Assembly: GCA_026018925.1 (NCBI GenBank)
Contig: JAKSZU010000008.1
Location: forward strand, 5,694,415-5,758,414
Direction: 5' to 3'
DNA from: Tupaia tana
Lineage: Eukaryota; Chordata; Mammalia; Scandentia; Tupaiidae
Length of the DNA: 64,000 bases
The notes beneath the pieces are model-generated. The model had not been told where the DNA came from. It did not search any database and saw only the letters and a program-made list of their open reading frames with translations. The position numbers were made by a program, and so were the translations under genes. Shown piece after piece: positions 44,315 to 54,606 of the stretch (positions are counted from its first letter, which is position 1; each line of letters opens with the position of its first letter).

Positions 44315-45369
44315 GAGAGTTCAAACCATACATGTTTAGAACCAGATTGCTGTTTGTATTATCTAACTCTGTTCTGTTTTCCCTGGAAGCTAGCAATAAG
44401 ATGAACACAGTACATTTTTAATAAGCATAAGTTAGTGATGAAATAAACAAAGCCTCCAGCTCTTCTGCACACAGAAATACAAAATGTAACAGGGATCTGC
44501 CGTTTTCTGTCTCCTTTAAGAGTAAGCGGTACCATCCTTCCACTAACAGCTTACTGTTAGGGCTGACTTATCAAAATGTTTCATTCCTGGTGCTTTTTTC
44601 CTTTTCTGTGCGAAATGTGAACCTCTGAACCAGCAGCTTTCTACCTTACCTCTTCACATGAGCCACTTCATGTTAAAAGAATGAAATGTTTTCAACTGAT
44701 GGTATGGAATTTAAATTTCTTTTGAAGCCGGCTCTCAAAACCCAAGAAGTGAACTCTTTTAGTGGCGTGCTTTATGAAGTCAGCCGCCTCTTGTGCACGA
44801 CCATTAAGTTCTGTGTAAACACATTACTCAACCTGCTTAATGTGAAAGTATCCCAGCTGGCCTGAGACATTCTGAAACTTTTACCACATGATGTTTCAAA
44901 ACACTGGTTTGCAGCTCTATTTAAAAGCTATTGGTTACTGGAATACTGGAGATCATGCTCAGCAATGAAAACAAAATACATTAAAACACATACCTAGCTA
45001 TGCTGCTTTTTAAAAAGTACGTAACAGCTAACAATAGCTGTTTTCATAGCATGTTCATCCTGTGCACATAAAAAAATGTGGCCGACGACACCACCCACTG
45101 TCAGACAGGTGACCCCGGAGAGTAAAAGGAACCTGGGGGCACCAGAGGGCAGGTGTCCACATTGTTTAGGGACTTAATTCTTCTTAAAGAGCACGCAGTA
45201 CTTTTGTAATTTAAAAGCAATCTTAACTAGGAGGAAATAACTAGTACTAAAAGCATACCTTCTTCGAATCAAAATTCCTCTAAATTGTAATGTTTTACAA
45301 AAGTTACAACTCTTCCATATTAAACACAAAGTAGCAGCAATTTTAAAAATCTTGGCTCTGCCAAATTTC
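44315..45369. other. Unique sequence left of the CpG island
   Basis: No repeat or exon is confidently visible. If the minus-strand gene is real, this lies in its first intron. Confidence 0.35.
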
Positions 45370-45437
45370 TCCCTCGGGATGTCCTCCTACGCCGGTGTCT
45401 GAAACAGCCCCCGCACTACGACGGGCCCCGCACTTAC

Positions 45438-45454
45438 CAAAAACGGTGGCAGAC
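45438..45454 (-). other. Possible micro-exon or alternative first-exon end
   Basis: On the minus strand a 32-base pyrimidine-rich tract ends in TTTGAG, then 17 bases, then a consensus donor G|GTAAGTG at 45438/45437. It could be a 17-nt micro-exon, or the pyrimidine tract may itself belong to an alternative leader exon. Confidence 0.3.
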
Positions 45455-45811
45455 GCTCAAACAAAAAAGAAAAGAAAGAACAAGAAGTAAGAAACTACTC
45501 TCCCAGCGCCTGCTCCGCCTCTCCAGCTGCCTCCCAGCCCCCAAGGCTTCCCCCGCCTACGTAGGTCGGATTCTCTCCTTTCCGAACCAAAACACAAAGT
45601 CACGGGGGCTCGGAGCAGGCCGAGGGGCCCTGGCGCCCGACCAACGCCCCGGCTCGCCCCGGCCCGGCCGGCCCCCGGCCCAGCCCCCGGCCCGGCCGGT
45701 CCCCTCCGCTCCAACTCCGCCTCCCCCGACCCCGGTCCCCGCCGCCCCCCGGGTCCCGCACGCTGGGGAGGCCGCCCCGCACGACCCCCGGCCCGCGGGC
45801 GGCGGCGTTAC

Positions 45812-45990
45812 CTGCGGCGCGGCGCTCCGTCCGACCCGCGGCAGCGGCACAGCGCCAGGTGCTGGGACTCGGCAGCGCCGCGGCACCGGCTGACGCCTCC
45901 ACCAAAACAACGCCGCCGGCGCCGCAGGACGGAGGGGCGGGGCCGGCCCGCTGCTGGGGCTGCCCCACCGTCCCGGCCTCCGCAGCCGCG
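45812..45990 (-). other. Probable first exon of a minus-strand gene (5' UTR)
   Basis: On the minus strand the GC-rich sequence ends GCGCCGCAG followed by GTAACG, a good donor with the exon ending at 45812. The transcription start is unknown; I place it near the GC box. No convincing start codon is seen, so it is probably non-coding leader. Open frames here reflect GC content. Confidence 0.45.
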
Positions 45991-46330
45991 GGAGCTGGGC
46001 ATGCGCCGACTCGCCGGGCCAGGCGGCCGCGCTGCCAGCACGCCGAAGTCAACAAGGCGGCCACGCCCCCCAGGGATCGCTCCGCCCCCGAGCCCAAACA
46101 ACGCGAGGCCTTGGCTGGGGCCTGGAAATGCCGACGGTGGGAGGAGATCCCGCGAGAGCGGGACCCAGGCTGCTCGACCACTTCCCCCACGCCACTTGGG
46201 GCGCTCGCGAGCACTTCGGCGGCCGGGTTGTCAGGGGCAGGTCGGTGTCTCTCTACGGGGATAGGTCTGCAGCGTCCCTGCCACTCTCCCGCGTGCCGGA
46301 GTGATTTCAAGGTGCTCTCTGGGTTTGGAG

Positions 46331-47387
46331 GCGACCCGCTGCACGGTCATTCTGCAGAGGTTTTGTGCAGGAGCTCGCTGCGTTACCTGGAGAGCCAAGG
46401 GTTTTCCGCGTGGTGGTGTAGCGTTAGCGTGTCTGCTTGGCGTCCCGCAAGTAGACTGTGCCCTTCACACGCTGGCGATGCTGTGCCAACCAAGCTTGCT
46501 CCTTCTGCTCACCCGGCCACCTGCGCCATTACCCCAGGAAAGGTCGGTGAGAAAGTGTAGAAGAGGAAGGCGTGACGCTAGGCTGTGGAAGTGCTAGTCG
46601 TACTTGGGAGGCTCCTGGCAAACCGCACGTCCTGTTTTCAGTTTCGGTGCACATAAACGACATCATGTGTCTCTCATGTCCCTTGTCCCGCTTCCCTGTT
46701 CGCTCACTGTGTTCTCTGATCCACGTGTTCCCCCGGCCCACCATTAGGCTGGAGCGTAATCCGCACGCACTGCTTGAGCAGTGTTTGGATTTGGTTTTCA
46801 GGTATGTTCACAGTGGCCCTCACAGACGACCTAAGGTAAATTAGGGCTTTTAACCTAGCCTTGTCCAGCTTAACTGTTTCCCACCATAATCTATCCTGTG
46901 CAGAAGTGTTCAGAAAGAACATGCATCGAGTCCCGAGCTTCAAGAAATAAGAACTTGGAAACAACAAAATTGCTGTCAAGGTGGTCTGCTGGTTAACGTC
47001 CTCCCTTATCTGGGTTTCAGGTTTGAATGTCTCCAGAGCACATCCAGGGGACATTTAGCTCTGGACTCGGCAGTCTGTCTTCATTTGCCTTCTGGAGTGG
47101 ACCTGTGGGTTACAGACTCTGAGCTCCACCTTTGGGTCTCTGCCTGGGCCCAGGGCACTCGGAGCTGTGCCAGGATCATGTAACAGTCTGGCAGGATTAA
47201 TTTTCTGCCATTCTAAGCAGAAATTTTAGCACATGAAAATGTCTTACCATAATCCAAAGAAGTACAAATGGTCATACAAGGCAAATACTTAGCTAAAGTC
47301 ATTAAACAACTGTATGGACTATCTCCTGGATTTTTTCCCCTGTATTTCTTTACATACTTGTTTCCCCTTTTGCTGTAGGTTTTTTTT
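46331..47387. other. Flank of the CpG island, unique sequence
   Basis: 46410-46460 vaguely resembles a SINE head (GTGGTGTAGCGTTAGCGTG) but lacks box B. No gene is supported. Confidence 0.35.
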
Positions 47388-47432
47388 ATGTTTATATACA
47401 TGTATATGTATGTATGTGTGTATATATATATA
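47388..47432. repeat. (TATG)/(TA) microsatellite
   Basis: Alternating TATG, TGTG and TATA runs abut the tail of the next SINE. Confidence 0.8.
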
Positions 47433-47633
47433 AGAAAGCTAGGTTGTGAGAAATCACCACCCCACCCCTACCCCTGCAATGGCCATGCTATAATCCCTTC
47501 TCCATTGTCCTTTCAGGGTGTCGGGAATGCATACACACGTGCCTGGCATGATATGCCACCCAGTCTGGGACTCAAACTATGGTCAGCCCTGTAGGAATCG
47601 AGCACCTTAACCACTGTGCCACCTGCTGACCCC
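47433..47633 (-). mobile_element. tRNA-derived SINE, long form
   Basis: A minus-strand copy ending CCACCTGCTGACCCC. The tail side is replaced by the microsatellite. Confidence 0.8.
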
Positions 47634-48746
47634 AGCTGTAGGGATTTTTCAGACTTCTAGACCTTTTTTTCTCTTCTGTTCCATTAACGTTGAACACAAG
47701 ACTTTCAGAATAGGACTAGTCAGAGCTGTGTTCATCCACAAGCCCAAATGCTACTCTTGAAGGTGAGCGGCTGAACAGCGAAGAGGCAAGCTCTCAAGTC
47801 TGTCTTGTGGTCACATGCCAACTCAAGCTGCCACTGTTGACCATCTTCAAACCATTTCGGATTATGCCTCCTTTCAACACTTCTCAGGTCTCGTTTACTT
47901 TTCGTGTGTGTTTTCTTCCTAACGTGAAGTCGCATTATTGTGCTCGCTTTCTCCAAGGCCCAGCTCGGTGGTTGCTGCCACACTGATACTCTGCATGTGC
48001 TGAATGAGTAAATACTATTCATCATCTGGAATTATTTAGGGACTTTAGCCTTTGACTAATTTATATAGGCCACTGATGCATTATTCCTAGTTTTTGACCC
48101 ATTGTTGCTGCAGGCTGGCCCTGGCAAGAGCAGTAACACTTGCTTTAATAACTTCATTCTTCCTACAAGCTTGCTCCAGTTTTATTGCAAAGCAGAAAAT
48201 ACCCCAAGTGTAGTATAGCTGTTTGGAGCGCTCTGTTCAGAATACTGCGTAGGCAGAAGCCTAGTTACATCAGAAATGCTCTGTTATTTGAATGTATAAA
48301 GCATTCAACAAATGTTTCTTAAACTGAATTGTATTCACCACGCAAACTACTCTCACCAGCTCGGGAATTCACATTTCCCCCACGCAGAAAATTAGCATTA
48401 TTGCAAGTTTCCTTCTGCCTCAAAATTGGAGTTCTCCAGGTGTTGCCCAGATCACCTTGAAACGTCTAGTTATTTCCAAACACCTGCGTTGCATAAGAAG
48501 CCTTGGTTATGACTTACAGAGCCAAGTCCGGGCCGTGACGCCTGAGAGAATTTCCTCCGGATAGCTCACTTGACCTGCAAGGTCTGGGGAAAAAAACAGA
48601 ATCAAAATTCTGCTAAATACGGAACTGGTTTATCCTACAGTCTTACTTCCTTGTACTGTTTTCAGTACAATTAAATCCATCACTATGCCCTTCCCCACCT
48701 CCCACCCCTGCAAAAAGAAATAAATAAACCGTAGAAAGAGAAATGC
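47634..48746. other. Unique sequence
   Basis: No gene is supported; 48290-48345 resembles a MIR tail. Confidence 0.35.
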
Positions 48747-48842
48747 CAGGCTGGCCCCATAGCATAGTGCTGAGCCCTGCACACAGGCGGCCACAGCCTG
48801 CATGGCTGCTCTGGTTGGAGTCCTGGCCCCGCAGCTTAAAAC
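48747..48842 (+). mobile_element. tRNA-like SINE fragment, distinct subtype
   Basis: GGCTGGCCCCATAGC head, CTGGTTGGAGTCCTGG box B region and GCAGCTTAAAAC end. The body is missing. Confidence 0.5.
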
Positions 48843-48855
48843 AGCATAGATATTG

Positions 48856-48940
48856 GGACCAGCAGTTAGCGTAATGGCTATGTTGCTGGACTCCTACAAA
48901 GTCGACTGAGGTTCGAGTCCCAGTCCTTACAGAAAAGAGA
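48856..48940 (+). mobile_element. tRNA-derived SINE head, 3' truncated
   Basis: The head matches the young long form through box B (GTTCGAGTCCC) and stops near 48925. Confidence 0.75.
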
Positions 48941-48964
48941 AAAATACAGTAAAACCTTTTCACT

Positions 48965-49185
48965 TTTTCTTTTCTTTTTAATTGCCAGAAGGCGCATGTG
49001 CTCTCTGGAGAAAGAGAAGGAGAAATTGAGAAAGCGCCCTCATATGGGGCAATGATGCTTCAATTTCCACGCCTCCATTTCCCCCTCCCTTCGGTATTTG
49101 GGCACACACCCGCTGGGCACGCTGAACTGCACAGTCCCCACGTGGGGTCCAGCTGCCTCGACCACTGCCACCGCCTGGCTCCAGC
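48965..49185 (-). mobile_element. tRNA-derived SINE, ATTGCCAGAAGG subtype
   Basis: A minus-strand copy of the same subtype as 36570. The right end CTGGCTCC is worn. Confidence 0.65.
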
Positions 49186-49211
49186 TAGTCTGCAAACCAG
49201 TGATTCACTTA

Positions 49212-49735
49212 TTTTTTGAGAAAGAGACTTTTGCTTTAGGGAATGTGCACTTACCAGAGAGAGACACACAGAAATCGAGAAATCACCACCAGGGGGTATG
49301 TCCACACCACAATTCCTTCTCCACTCTCCTCTTGTTGTTTTGGGCATGCGCACACACACCCAGTGTAAGTTTTTTTTTTTTTGGGGGGGGAGAGGTTTTT
49401 GCCATAGGGCGCATATGCTTGCCAAGAAGACAGAGAGGCAGAGAGACAGAAAGCGAGAAATCACCCCCCCCAGGAGGGATGGCCACACCACAATCCCTTC
49501 TCCTCCATTCTCCTCTGGGGATCTTGGGCACACACGCACATGCGCCTGGCGTGAGTTTAAGCCACTTGGTCCAGGACTGGAACTGCGGTCAACTACATGG
49601 GAGTCCAGTGACATAGCTATTACACTAACTGCTGGTCCTACCCAGTGTAAGTTTCAAGCTACCATGTCCAGGACTCAAACTGCAATCAGCCTTGTGGAAG
49701 TCCAACACCTTAACCACCATGCCACCTGCTGGCCC
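49212..49735 (-). mobile_element. tRNA-derived SINE, long form, split by another SINE
   Basis: The tail half is 49212-49372 and the head half 49640-49735 (ending CCACCTGCTGGCCC). The inner SINE at 49373-49639 separates them, with a 15-bp duplication. Confidence 0.88.
49373..49639 (-). mobile_element. tRNA-derived SINE, long form, inner copy
   Basis: A complete young copy. A perfect 15-bp duplication ACCCAGTGTAAGTTT lies at 49358-49372 and 49640-49654. Confidence 0.93.
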
Positions 49736-49741
49736 AAACTA

Positions 49742-49863
49742 ATGATTCTCAAAGTGTGGTCTGAGACCAGAGACATCATATCCCAGGAGAGCTGGGCCCC
49801 ACACCACTGTAAGAAGCTGTGGGGATGATTCTGATACACGCTAACATCTGACAACCGTTGGTT
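49742..49863 (+). mobile_element. hAT non-autonomous DNA transposon (MER-class), fossil
   Basis: ATGATTCTCAAAGTGTGGTC at the left, GATTCTGATACACGCTAA inside and a right end CTGACAACCGTTGG approximate the ends of common mammalian hAT miniature elements. Confidence 0.55.
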
Positions 49864-49929
49864 TAAATGGTAGGTAGGTCACTAGGTTAGTGGGGAGGGG
49901 AGGGGGGAATCTAGAGGTCTGCCAGCTTT

Positions 49930-50340
49930 GTTCATGGGAAAATCCCCAAACTACTTTTGCAGTTGAAAACATCCTACTCAAGACAGGGGGCAGCACAGAG
50001 GAGGGTCATAACTTGAAGCATGCTCAGTACTGAGCTTGGTTGCCCTCCAGTAACCTTAAGCTTATTTGCATATATTTGCATGGACCTTGAGAAATTACTG
50101 TAAGGCCCAACTGAGCATGTATTGATATGAAAAGGTGTAGCCAAGATAAAAAGGCACAGGAGGCAGAAAATTTCAACGCTGGTAACCTCCCAGAGCCAGC
50201 CTGCTCCTACCTCCCAGAAGTACTGCACTTTCCCTGCTTGGGACTTGGGACTTGGGCCTTACCTGCTGTGAAGCAAAGGACTGTCTCCTGGCCGAATTCT
50301 TTTCAGGAAGAACCGAGGTATTGTCTCTATGCTAACAGTC
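49930..50340 (+). mobile_element. Possible solo ERV-like LTR
   Basis: GATAAAAAGGCACAGGAGGC could be a TATA/initiator and the downstream TGTCTCCTGGCCGAATTCTT a U5-like block. It lacks defined ends, so this is tentative. Confidence 0.3.
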
Positions 50341-50522
50341 CTAACCATGTAGCATTCTTCTCAGGTATATTCTTGACTTTTTTATAAAATATGCATATCA
50401 TTCTCAGTTATGAAATTGGGTAACAAACGGATTTCCTTTAGCAAAAACGAAATAAAACAAAATGCCCCACGTCAAGCGTTCCACTGGCTGCAGTATCTCT
50501 GGTCTAGGAGTCTGAGCTGCCC

Positions 50523-50846
50523 ATGGACCTGCTCCTGTTCTTCCTCTCTGAGCCTTTGTGGACCTTTGAGCCACAGGATGCTCTCAATTTGCTACTGTTT
50601 TGGCTCGCAGTCAAAGATGCTGCTCGTATTTACAGACGTGACCAAAACCCGATTTCCCAGCCCTTCCCTCATGGGGAGAGGGTCCTCATGAGGCACACTG
50701 TGGCGGCTGTTCTTTACCGTTTCCGTCCGAAACTGCTAGGGCAGAACAGCAGGTTGGTCAGTAGGCTCCAGAGGCTTCCCGGCATTCCACAGTTAATCTG
50801 TATTATCGAAACTTACCGATGCTTTCAAAAACAATGGCAAACTTGA
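50523..50846 (+). CDS. Unassigned 107-codon open frame
   Basis: The frame begins MDLLLFFLSEPLW and ends CFQKQWQT. It lies in sequence that I cannot match to the local repeats. It has a hydrophobic N-terminal stretch, then basic segments. I recognise no domain. It may be an exon, a retroviral remnant or a chance ORF. Confidence 0.12.
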   Translation: MDLLLFFLSEPLWTFEPQDALNLLLFWLAVKDAARIYRRDQNPISQPFPHGERVLMRHTVAAVLYRFRPKLLGQNSRLVSRLQRLPGIPQLICIIETYRCFQKQWQT

Positions 50847-50860
50847 TGTCAAAATACTTC

Positions 50861-51021
50861 TTTTTTTTTTTATCATTCTTATTTTAAAATTTTCTACAGG
50901 GCACATGCACTCACCAGAAAAAGAAAGAGAGTGAGAAAGCAGGAAGTCAGGTCTGGGACTCAAACCAGGGTTAGCCAAGTGGGAACCCAGCACCGTAACC
51001 ACCACACCACCTGCTGGCTCC
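50861..51021 (-). mobile_element. tRNA-derived SINE, short form
   Basis: A minus-strand copy with TCTACAGGGCACATGCACTC at the tail side and CCACCTGCTGGCTCC at the head. Confidence 0.8.
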
Positions 51022-51476
51022 ATGTCATGTTTCTTTATAAAGAATTTTTAAAAGAAAATCAGCATGAAATTTCAAAGAATTCAGCTCTTAAGAGACAAAA
51101 AACAAATGTAAACAGGTACACCTTACTGTGGCCCACTCGCCCCTCCACCACAGCAAGATACTAAAAAAGCATAAAAATACAACTAGTTTATAAGCTGTCT
51201 TTTGCTTCTCAAATTCAATAACCATTCAAATCTAAGCAAGCAAGAGGTTATATGTGCAATTGCAAATGAGATTATGCTTCATCTAGTGAGAAGTACAGTC
51301 AAATGTAATCCCCGATGATTTTAAACAGTATCATATATACATATGCAATGGTGATATATATGCCTTCTTATTTATTATTTTATCTGACAATACAAATCAA
51401 CAGTTTTTAACTGATTGCCTGTTTTAGACCTCACTTTTAATTTAATCAGAATTTACTTTAAAATAATGTATCTAAT
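51022..51476. other. AT-rich unique sequence
   Basis: Nothing recognisable. Confidence 0.35.
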
Positions 51477-51731
51477 TTTTTTTTTTTGAGAGGTTTTTTG
51501 CTATAGGGCTTATGCGCTTGCCAGAAAGACAGAGAGAGACAGAGAGACAGAAAGCAAAAGATCACCTCCCAGGGGGTAACGGCCACGTTGCAATCCCTTC
51601 TCTCCTCTCTGGATCTTGGGCACGCACGCACACGCACCCGGCATGAGTTTAAGCCATCGTGTCTGGGACTCGAACTGCAGTCGACTACATGGGAGTACAG
51701 TGGCATAACCATTATGCAAACTGCTGGTCCC
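51477..51731 (-). mobile_element. tRNA-derived SINE, long form
   Basis: A complete minus-strand copy. GTATCTAATTTTT before and GTATCTCATTTTT after form a target duplication. Confidence 0.88.
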
Positions 51732-52003
51732 AAGTATCTCATTTTTTTAAATAAAAGAAAAAATAGTATTTTTAATAACGAAGCTTAATGATTCCTACAT
51801 CAACTCTCCTGCTACCTAACAAGTAATCATACTAAAATTTATACAGATAACCCCTTTGATCATCTAAATTGAGAGTTACAGGTATATTAAAAACCTTGCA
51901 TTGGTTATACAATTAATAATATTAATTATATAATAATGTGATATTCAATTGGCCAAATAGTAAAGTGATGTCTAATGTCTATTCTCTTAAAAGTAAATTG
52001 AGA

Positions 52004-52263
52004 GGGACCAGCAGTTAGTGCAATGGCTATGTCGCTGAACTCCCATGCAGTCGACTGTGGTTCGAGTCCTGGACCTGGTGGCTTAAACTCACGCCAGGCG
52101 CGTGTGCATGAGTGCCTAAGATCCTGAGGGGAGAATGGAGGAGAAGGGATTGCGGAGTGGCCATCCCCCCCTGGGGGGGTGATTTCTTGCTTTCTATCTC
52201 TCTCTCTGTCTGGCAAGCGCACACGCCCTATAGCAAAAACCTCTCCAAAAAAAAAAAAAAAAC
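52004..52263 (+). mobile_element. tRNA-derived SINE, long form
   Basis: A complete young copy. GTAAATTGAGAG lies before it (51992-52003) and again after its tail. Confidence 0.9.
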
Positions 52264-52274
52264 AGGTAAATTGA

Positions 52275-52510
52275 GAGATTAGCAAATGGCATAATGGTTA
52301 TGTTGCTAGGCTCCCACATGGCTAACCATGGTTTGAGTCCTGGATCCGGTGGCTTGATACTCATGCTGGGTATGTGTGCATGTGTGCTCAAAATCCTGAG
52401 AGGAGAATGGAGAAGAAGGGATTGCAGTGCGGCCATTCCCCCAGGAAGTGATTTCTTGCTTTCTGTCTCTCCAGCAAGCACACGCACCCTATAGCAAAAA
52501 TTTCTCTTTA
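52275..52510 (+). mobile_element. tRNA-derived SINE, long form, older
   Basis: A diverged copy flanked by GTAAATTGA on the left (shared with the SINE above) and at 52513-52521. Confidence 0.85.
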
Positions 52511-52601
52511 AAAGTAAATTGATAAATCTTAAAGATTCTATAAAAATAAAGATAAGGAAGAAAGAAGGACAAATAGCAGTCTTGTTAAAGAAAAACTTTC
52601 T

Positions 52602-52880
52602 GGGACAAACAAATAGCGTAGTGGTTACGTCACTGGACTCCCACATGACCGGCTGCGGTTTGGGTCCTGGACACATTGGCTTGAAACTCATGCTGGGTGT
52701 GCGTACGCACAAAAATGCCCAAAATCCCAGGAGAAAAATGAAGGAGAAGGAACTGCAATGTGGCCATCGCCCCTGGGTGCGGATTATAATTATAATTATA
52801 ATAAATTTCTCATTTATTGTCTCTCTCTGTCCAGTGAGTGCACATGCCCTATAGCAAAGATCTCTCTCAGAAAAAAGAAA
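52602..52880 (+). mobile_element. tRNA-derived SINE, long form, with an internal (ATAATT)n
   Basis: The head GGGACAAACAAATAGC and body are present. An ATAATT microsatellite near 52784-52803 sits where other copies have the start of the TTTCTC stretch. Confidence 0.8.
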
Positions 52881-52917
52881 GAAAAGAAAAAAAGTTTCAG
52901 TAGAAATTAAAATAAGG

Positions 52918-53180
52918 AGGCCAGCAGATAGCATAGTGGTTATGTCACTGGACTCCCACATGGCTGACCATGTTCTGAATCCTGGACTCGGCGGCTTGAA
53001 ACTCAGGCTGGGCCCATGTGCATGTGTGCCCAAGATCCCAGAAGGAGAATGAAGGAGAAAGGAGTGCGGTGTGGCCATCCTGCTGGGTGCGGATTTCTTA
53101 CTTTCCCTCTCACTGTCTCTGACTCTCTCTGTCTCTGGCTGGTGAGCATACATGCCCTAAGGCAAAAGTCTCTAAAAATA
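52918..53180 (+). mobile_element. tRNA-derived SINE, long form
   Basis: A complete but diverged copy ending in an A-rich tail, placed between two related flanking segments (see findings). Confidence 0.82.
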
Positions 53181-53469
53181 AAGAAAAAAGAAGGACAGTA
53201 TCAGTCTTATTAAAGAGAAAATTTCATTCATAAATGTACATGCTTACAAGTCTAACATTGTATTTATGATTGCATATTTTACTGACATCTAATAAATTAT
53301 GAATTATAAAATGTATTGGCATATAAACTTAAATTATGAAATAGCTGTTTGAAGTGATGACATGCACACTTTAATTGTTTCATCTTAAACAATTGCAATA
53401 ATTGTATAACAAGTATGTGGTTGTCTTTGCCTCCTTTTTCTCTAGCCCTGGAGTCTCTCTTCCCTCCAT

Positions 53470-53735
53470 GTATCAAAGTTTTTTTTAATTTTTTTTTTTT
53501 ACTTATAATACAGCACATAACTTTACACATGACATTGACTAAGTGATTAAGACACATCCCACAGGGTCTGGTGATACCACAGCCCTTCCTCCAGTCCTCC
53601 AGCCTGCTGGGTCCTGGGCACTCCTGCACACCCCCGCGTGTCTCCTCCTGACTAGGCCAAGGCTCAGACCACAGTCACCATGTGGGAGCCAGCTTCTCTT
53701 GAGTACCCATCACAGCTGTGCCATGGTGCCGGCCC
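53470..53735 (-). mobile_element. Old tRNA-derived SINE
   Basis: T-rich left end, AGACCACAGTCACCATGTGGG box B region and GTGCCGGCCC head; strongly diverged. Confidence 0.4.
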
Positions 53736-53779
53736 ACATACAGATTTTACCATTGTCTCTTACAGACTAAAAGTAGTTT

Positions 53780-54040
53780 GGGGGGGCAGCAGGTGGCATG
53801 GTGATCAAGGCACTGGTCTCCCGTGGTCGACCATGGTTCTAGTCCCAGACTCAGCAGCTTGAGACTCATACCAGTCATGTGTGCGTGCATGCCCAAGATC
53901 CCGAGAGGAGAAGGGAGGAGAATGGATTGCAGTGTGCCCATCTCCCCAGGGGCTGCTTTCTCATTTTCTGTCTCTCTGTCTCTGTCTCTTCAGCAAGCTC
54001 ATGCACCCTACAGCAAAAATCTCTCAAAAGACAAAAAGCA
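53780..54040 (+). mobile_element. tRNA-derived SINE, long form
   Basis: Head GGGGGGCAGCAGGTGGC, body GAGAGGAGAAGGGAGGAG and CCCTACAGCAAAAATCTCTC end are present. Confidence 0.82.
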
Positions 54041-54319
54041 CAGTAGAGTAAAATCATTTACGTAACATGATATTTACATCATGTCACAGTTGCGAATTTT
54101 GCAAAACAGGCTATTTTATGGGACTCAGCATTTTTTATTTTCTTTATCATTAGAATTACAGTTTCAGGAAGGAATTACTCTAGGTAGAAACTATATATTA
54201 GAGTTGATACAACAGTAAACATAATGAAGATATTATTTTACTGTCCAAAATAAGTAGTATTTAAAATATGCTATTTCTGTGAAAACTTTCAGATTCTTCC
54301 TCTCCTTTTTCTATTTCTT

Positions 54320-54589
54320 TTTTTTTTTTTCTTTTTTTGGAGAGGTTTTTGCTATAGGGCGCGTGCGCTCGCCAGACAGACAGAGAGAGACAGAGAGATA
54401 GAAAGCGAGAAATCACCCCCCAGGGGGGATGGCCACGCCGCAATCCCTTCTCCTCCATTCTCCTCTTGGGATCTTGGGCACGCACGCACACGCGTCCGGC
54501 TTGAGTTTAAGCCGCCGGGTCCGGGACTCGAACCGTGGTCGACTACGTGGGAGTCCAGTGACATAGCCATTACGCTAACTGCTGGTCCC
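54320..54589 (-). mobile_element. tRNA-derived SINE, long form, near-consensus
   Basis: The most intact copy, with CpGs retained throughout. A perfect 17-bp duplication TCCTTTTTCTATTTCTT lies at 54303-54319 and 54590-54606. Box B on the minus strand is GGTTCGAGTCC. Probably one of the youngest insertions in the window. Confidence 0.95.
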
Positions 54590-54606
54590 TCCTTTTTCTA
54601 TTTCTT

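Larger units (their letters stand above)
45370..46330. promoter_or_regulatory. CpG island promoter
   Basis: About 1 kb of dense CpG in an otherwise AT-rich window. It holds a consensus GC box GGGGCGGGGC at 45934-45943 and an NRF1-like GGCATGCGCC at 45998-46007. Two strong splice donors on the minus strand (at 45811 and 45437) indicate that transcription runs leftwards. The gene is not identified. A second, rightward transcript is possible but unsupported. Confidence 0.75.

Noticed and set aside
45600..46560. Frames of 233-236 codons on both strands
   Set aside because: They fall in the CpG island and have no domain or start context; GC-rich promoter DNA gives such frames by chance.
49060..49828. 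Frames of 172-184 codons
   Set aside because: They are translations of nested SINEs on either strand.
52194..53153. 319-codon minus-strand frame
   Set aside because: It runs antisense through three consecutive SINEs; the repeated peptide pieces recur at other SINE copies.
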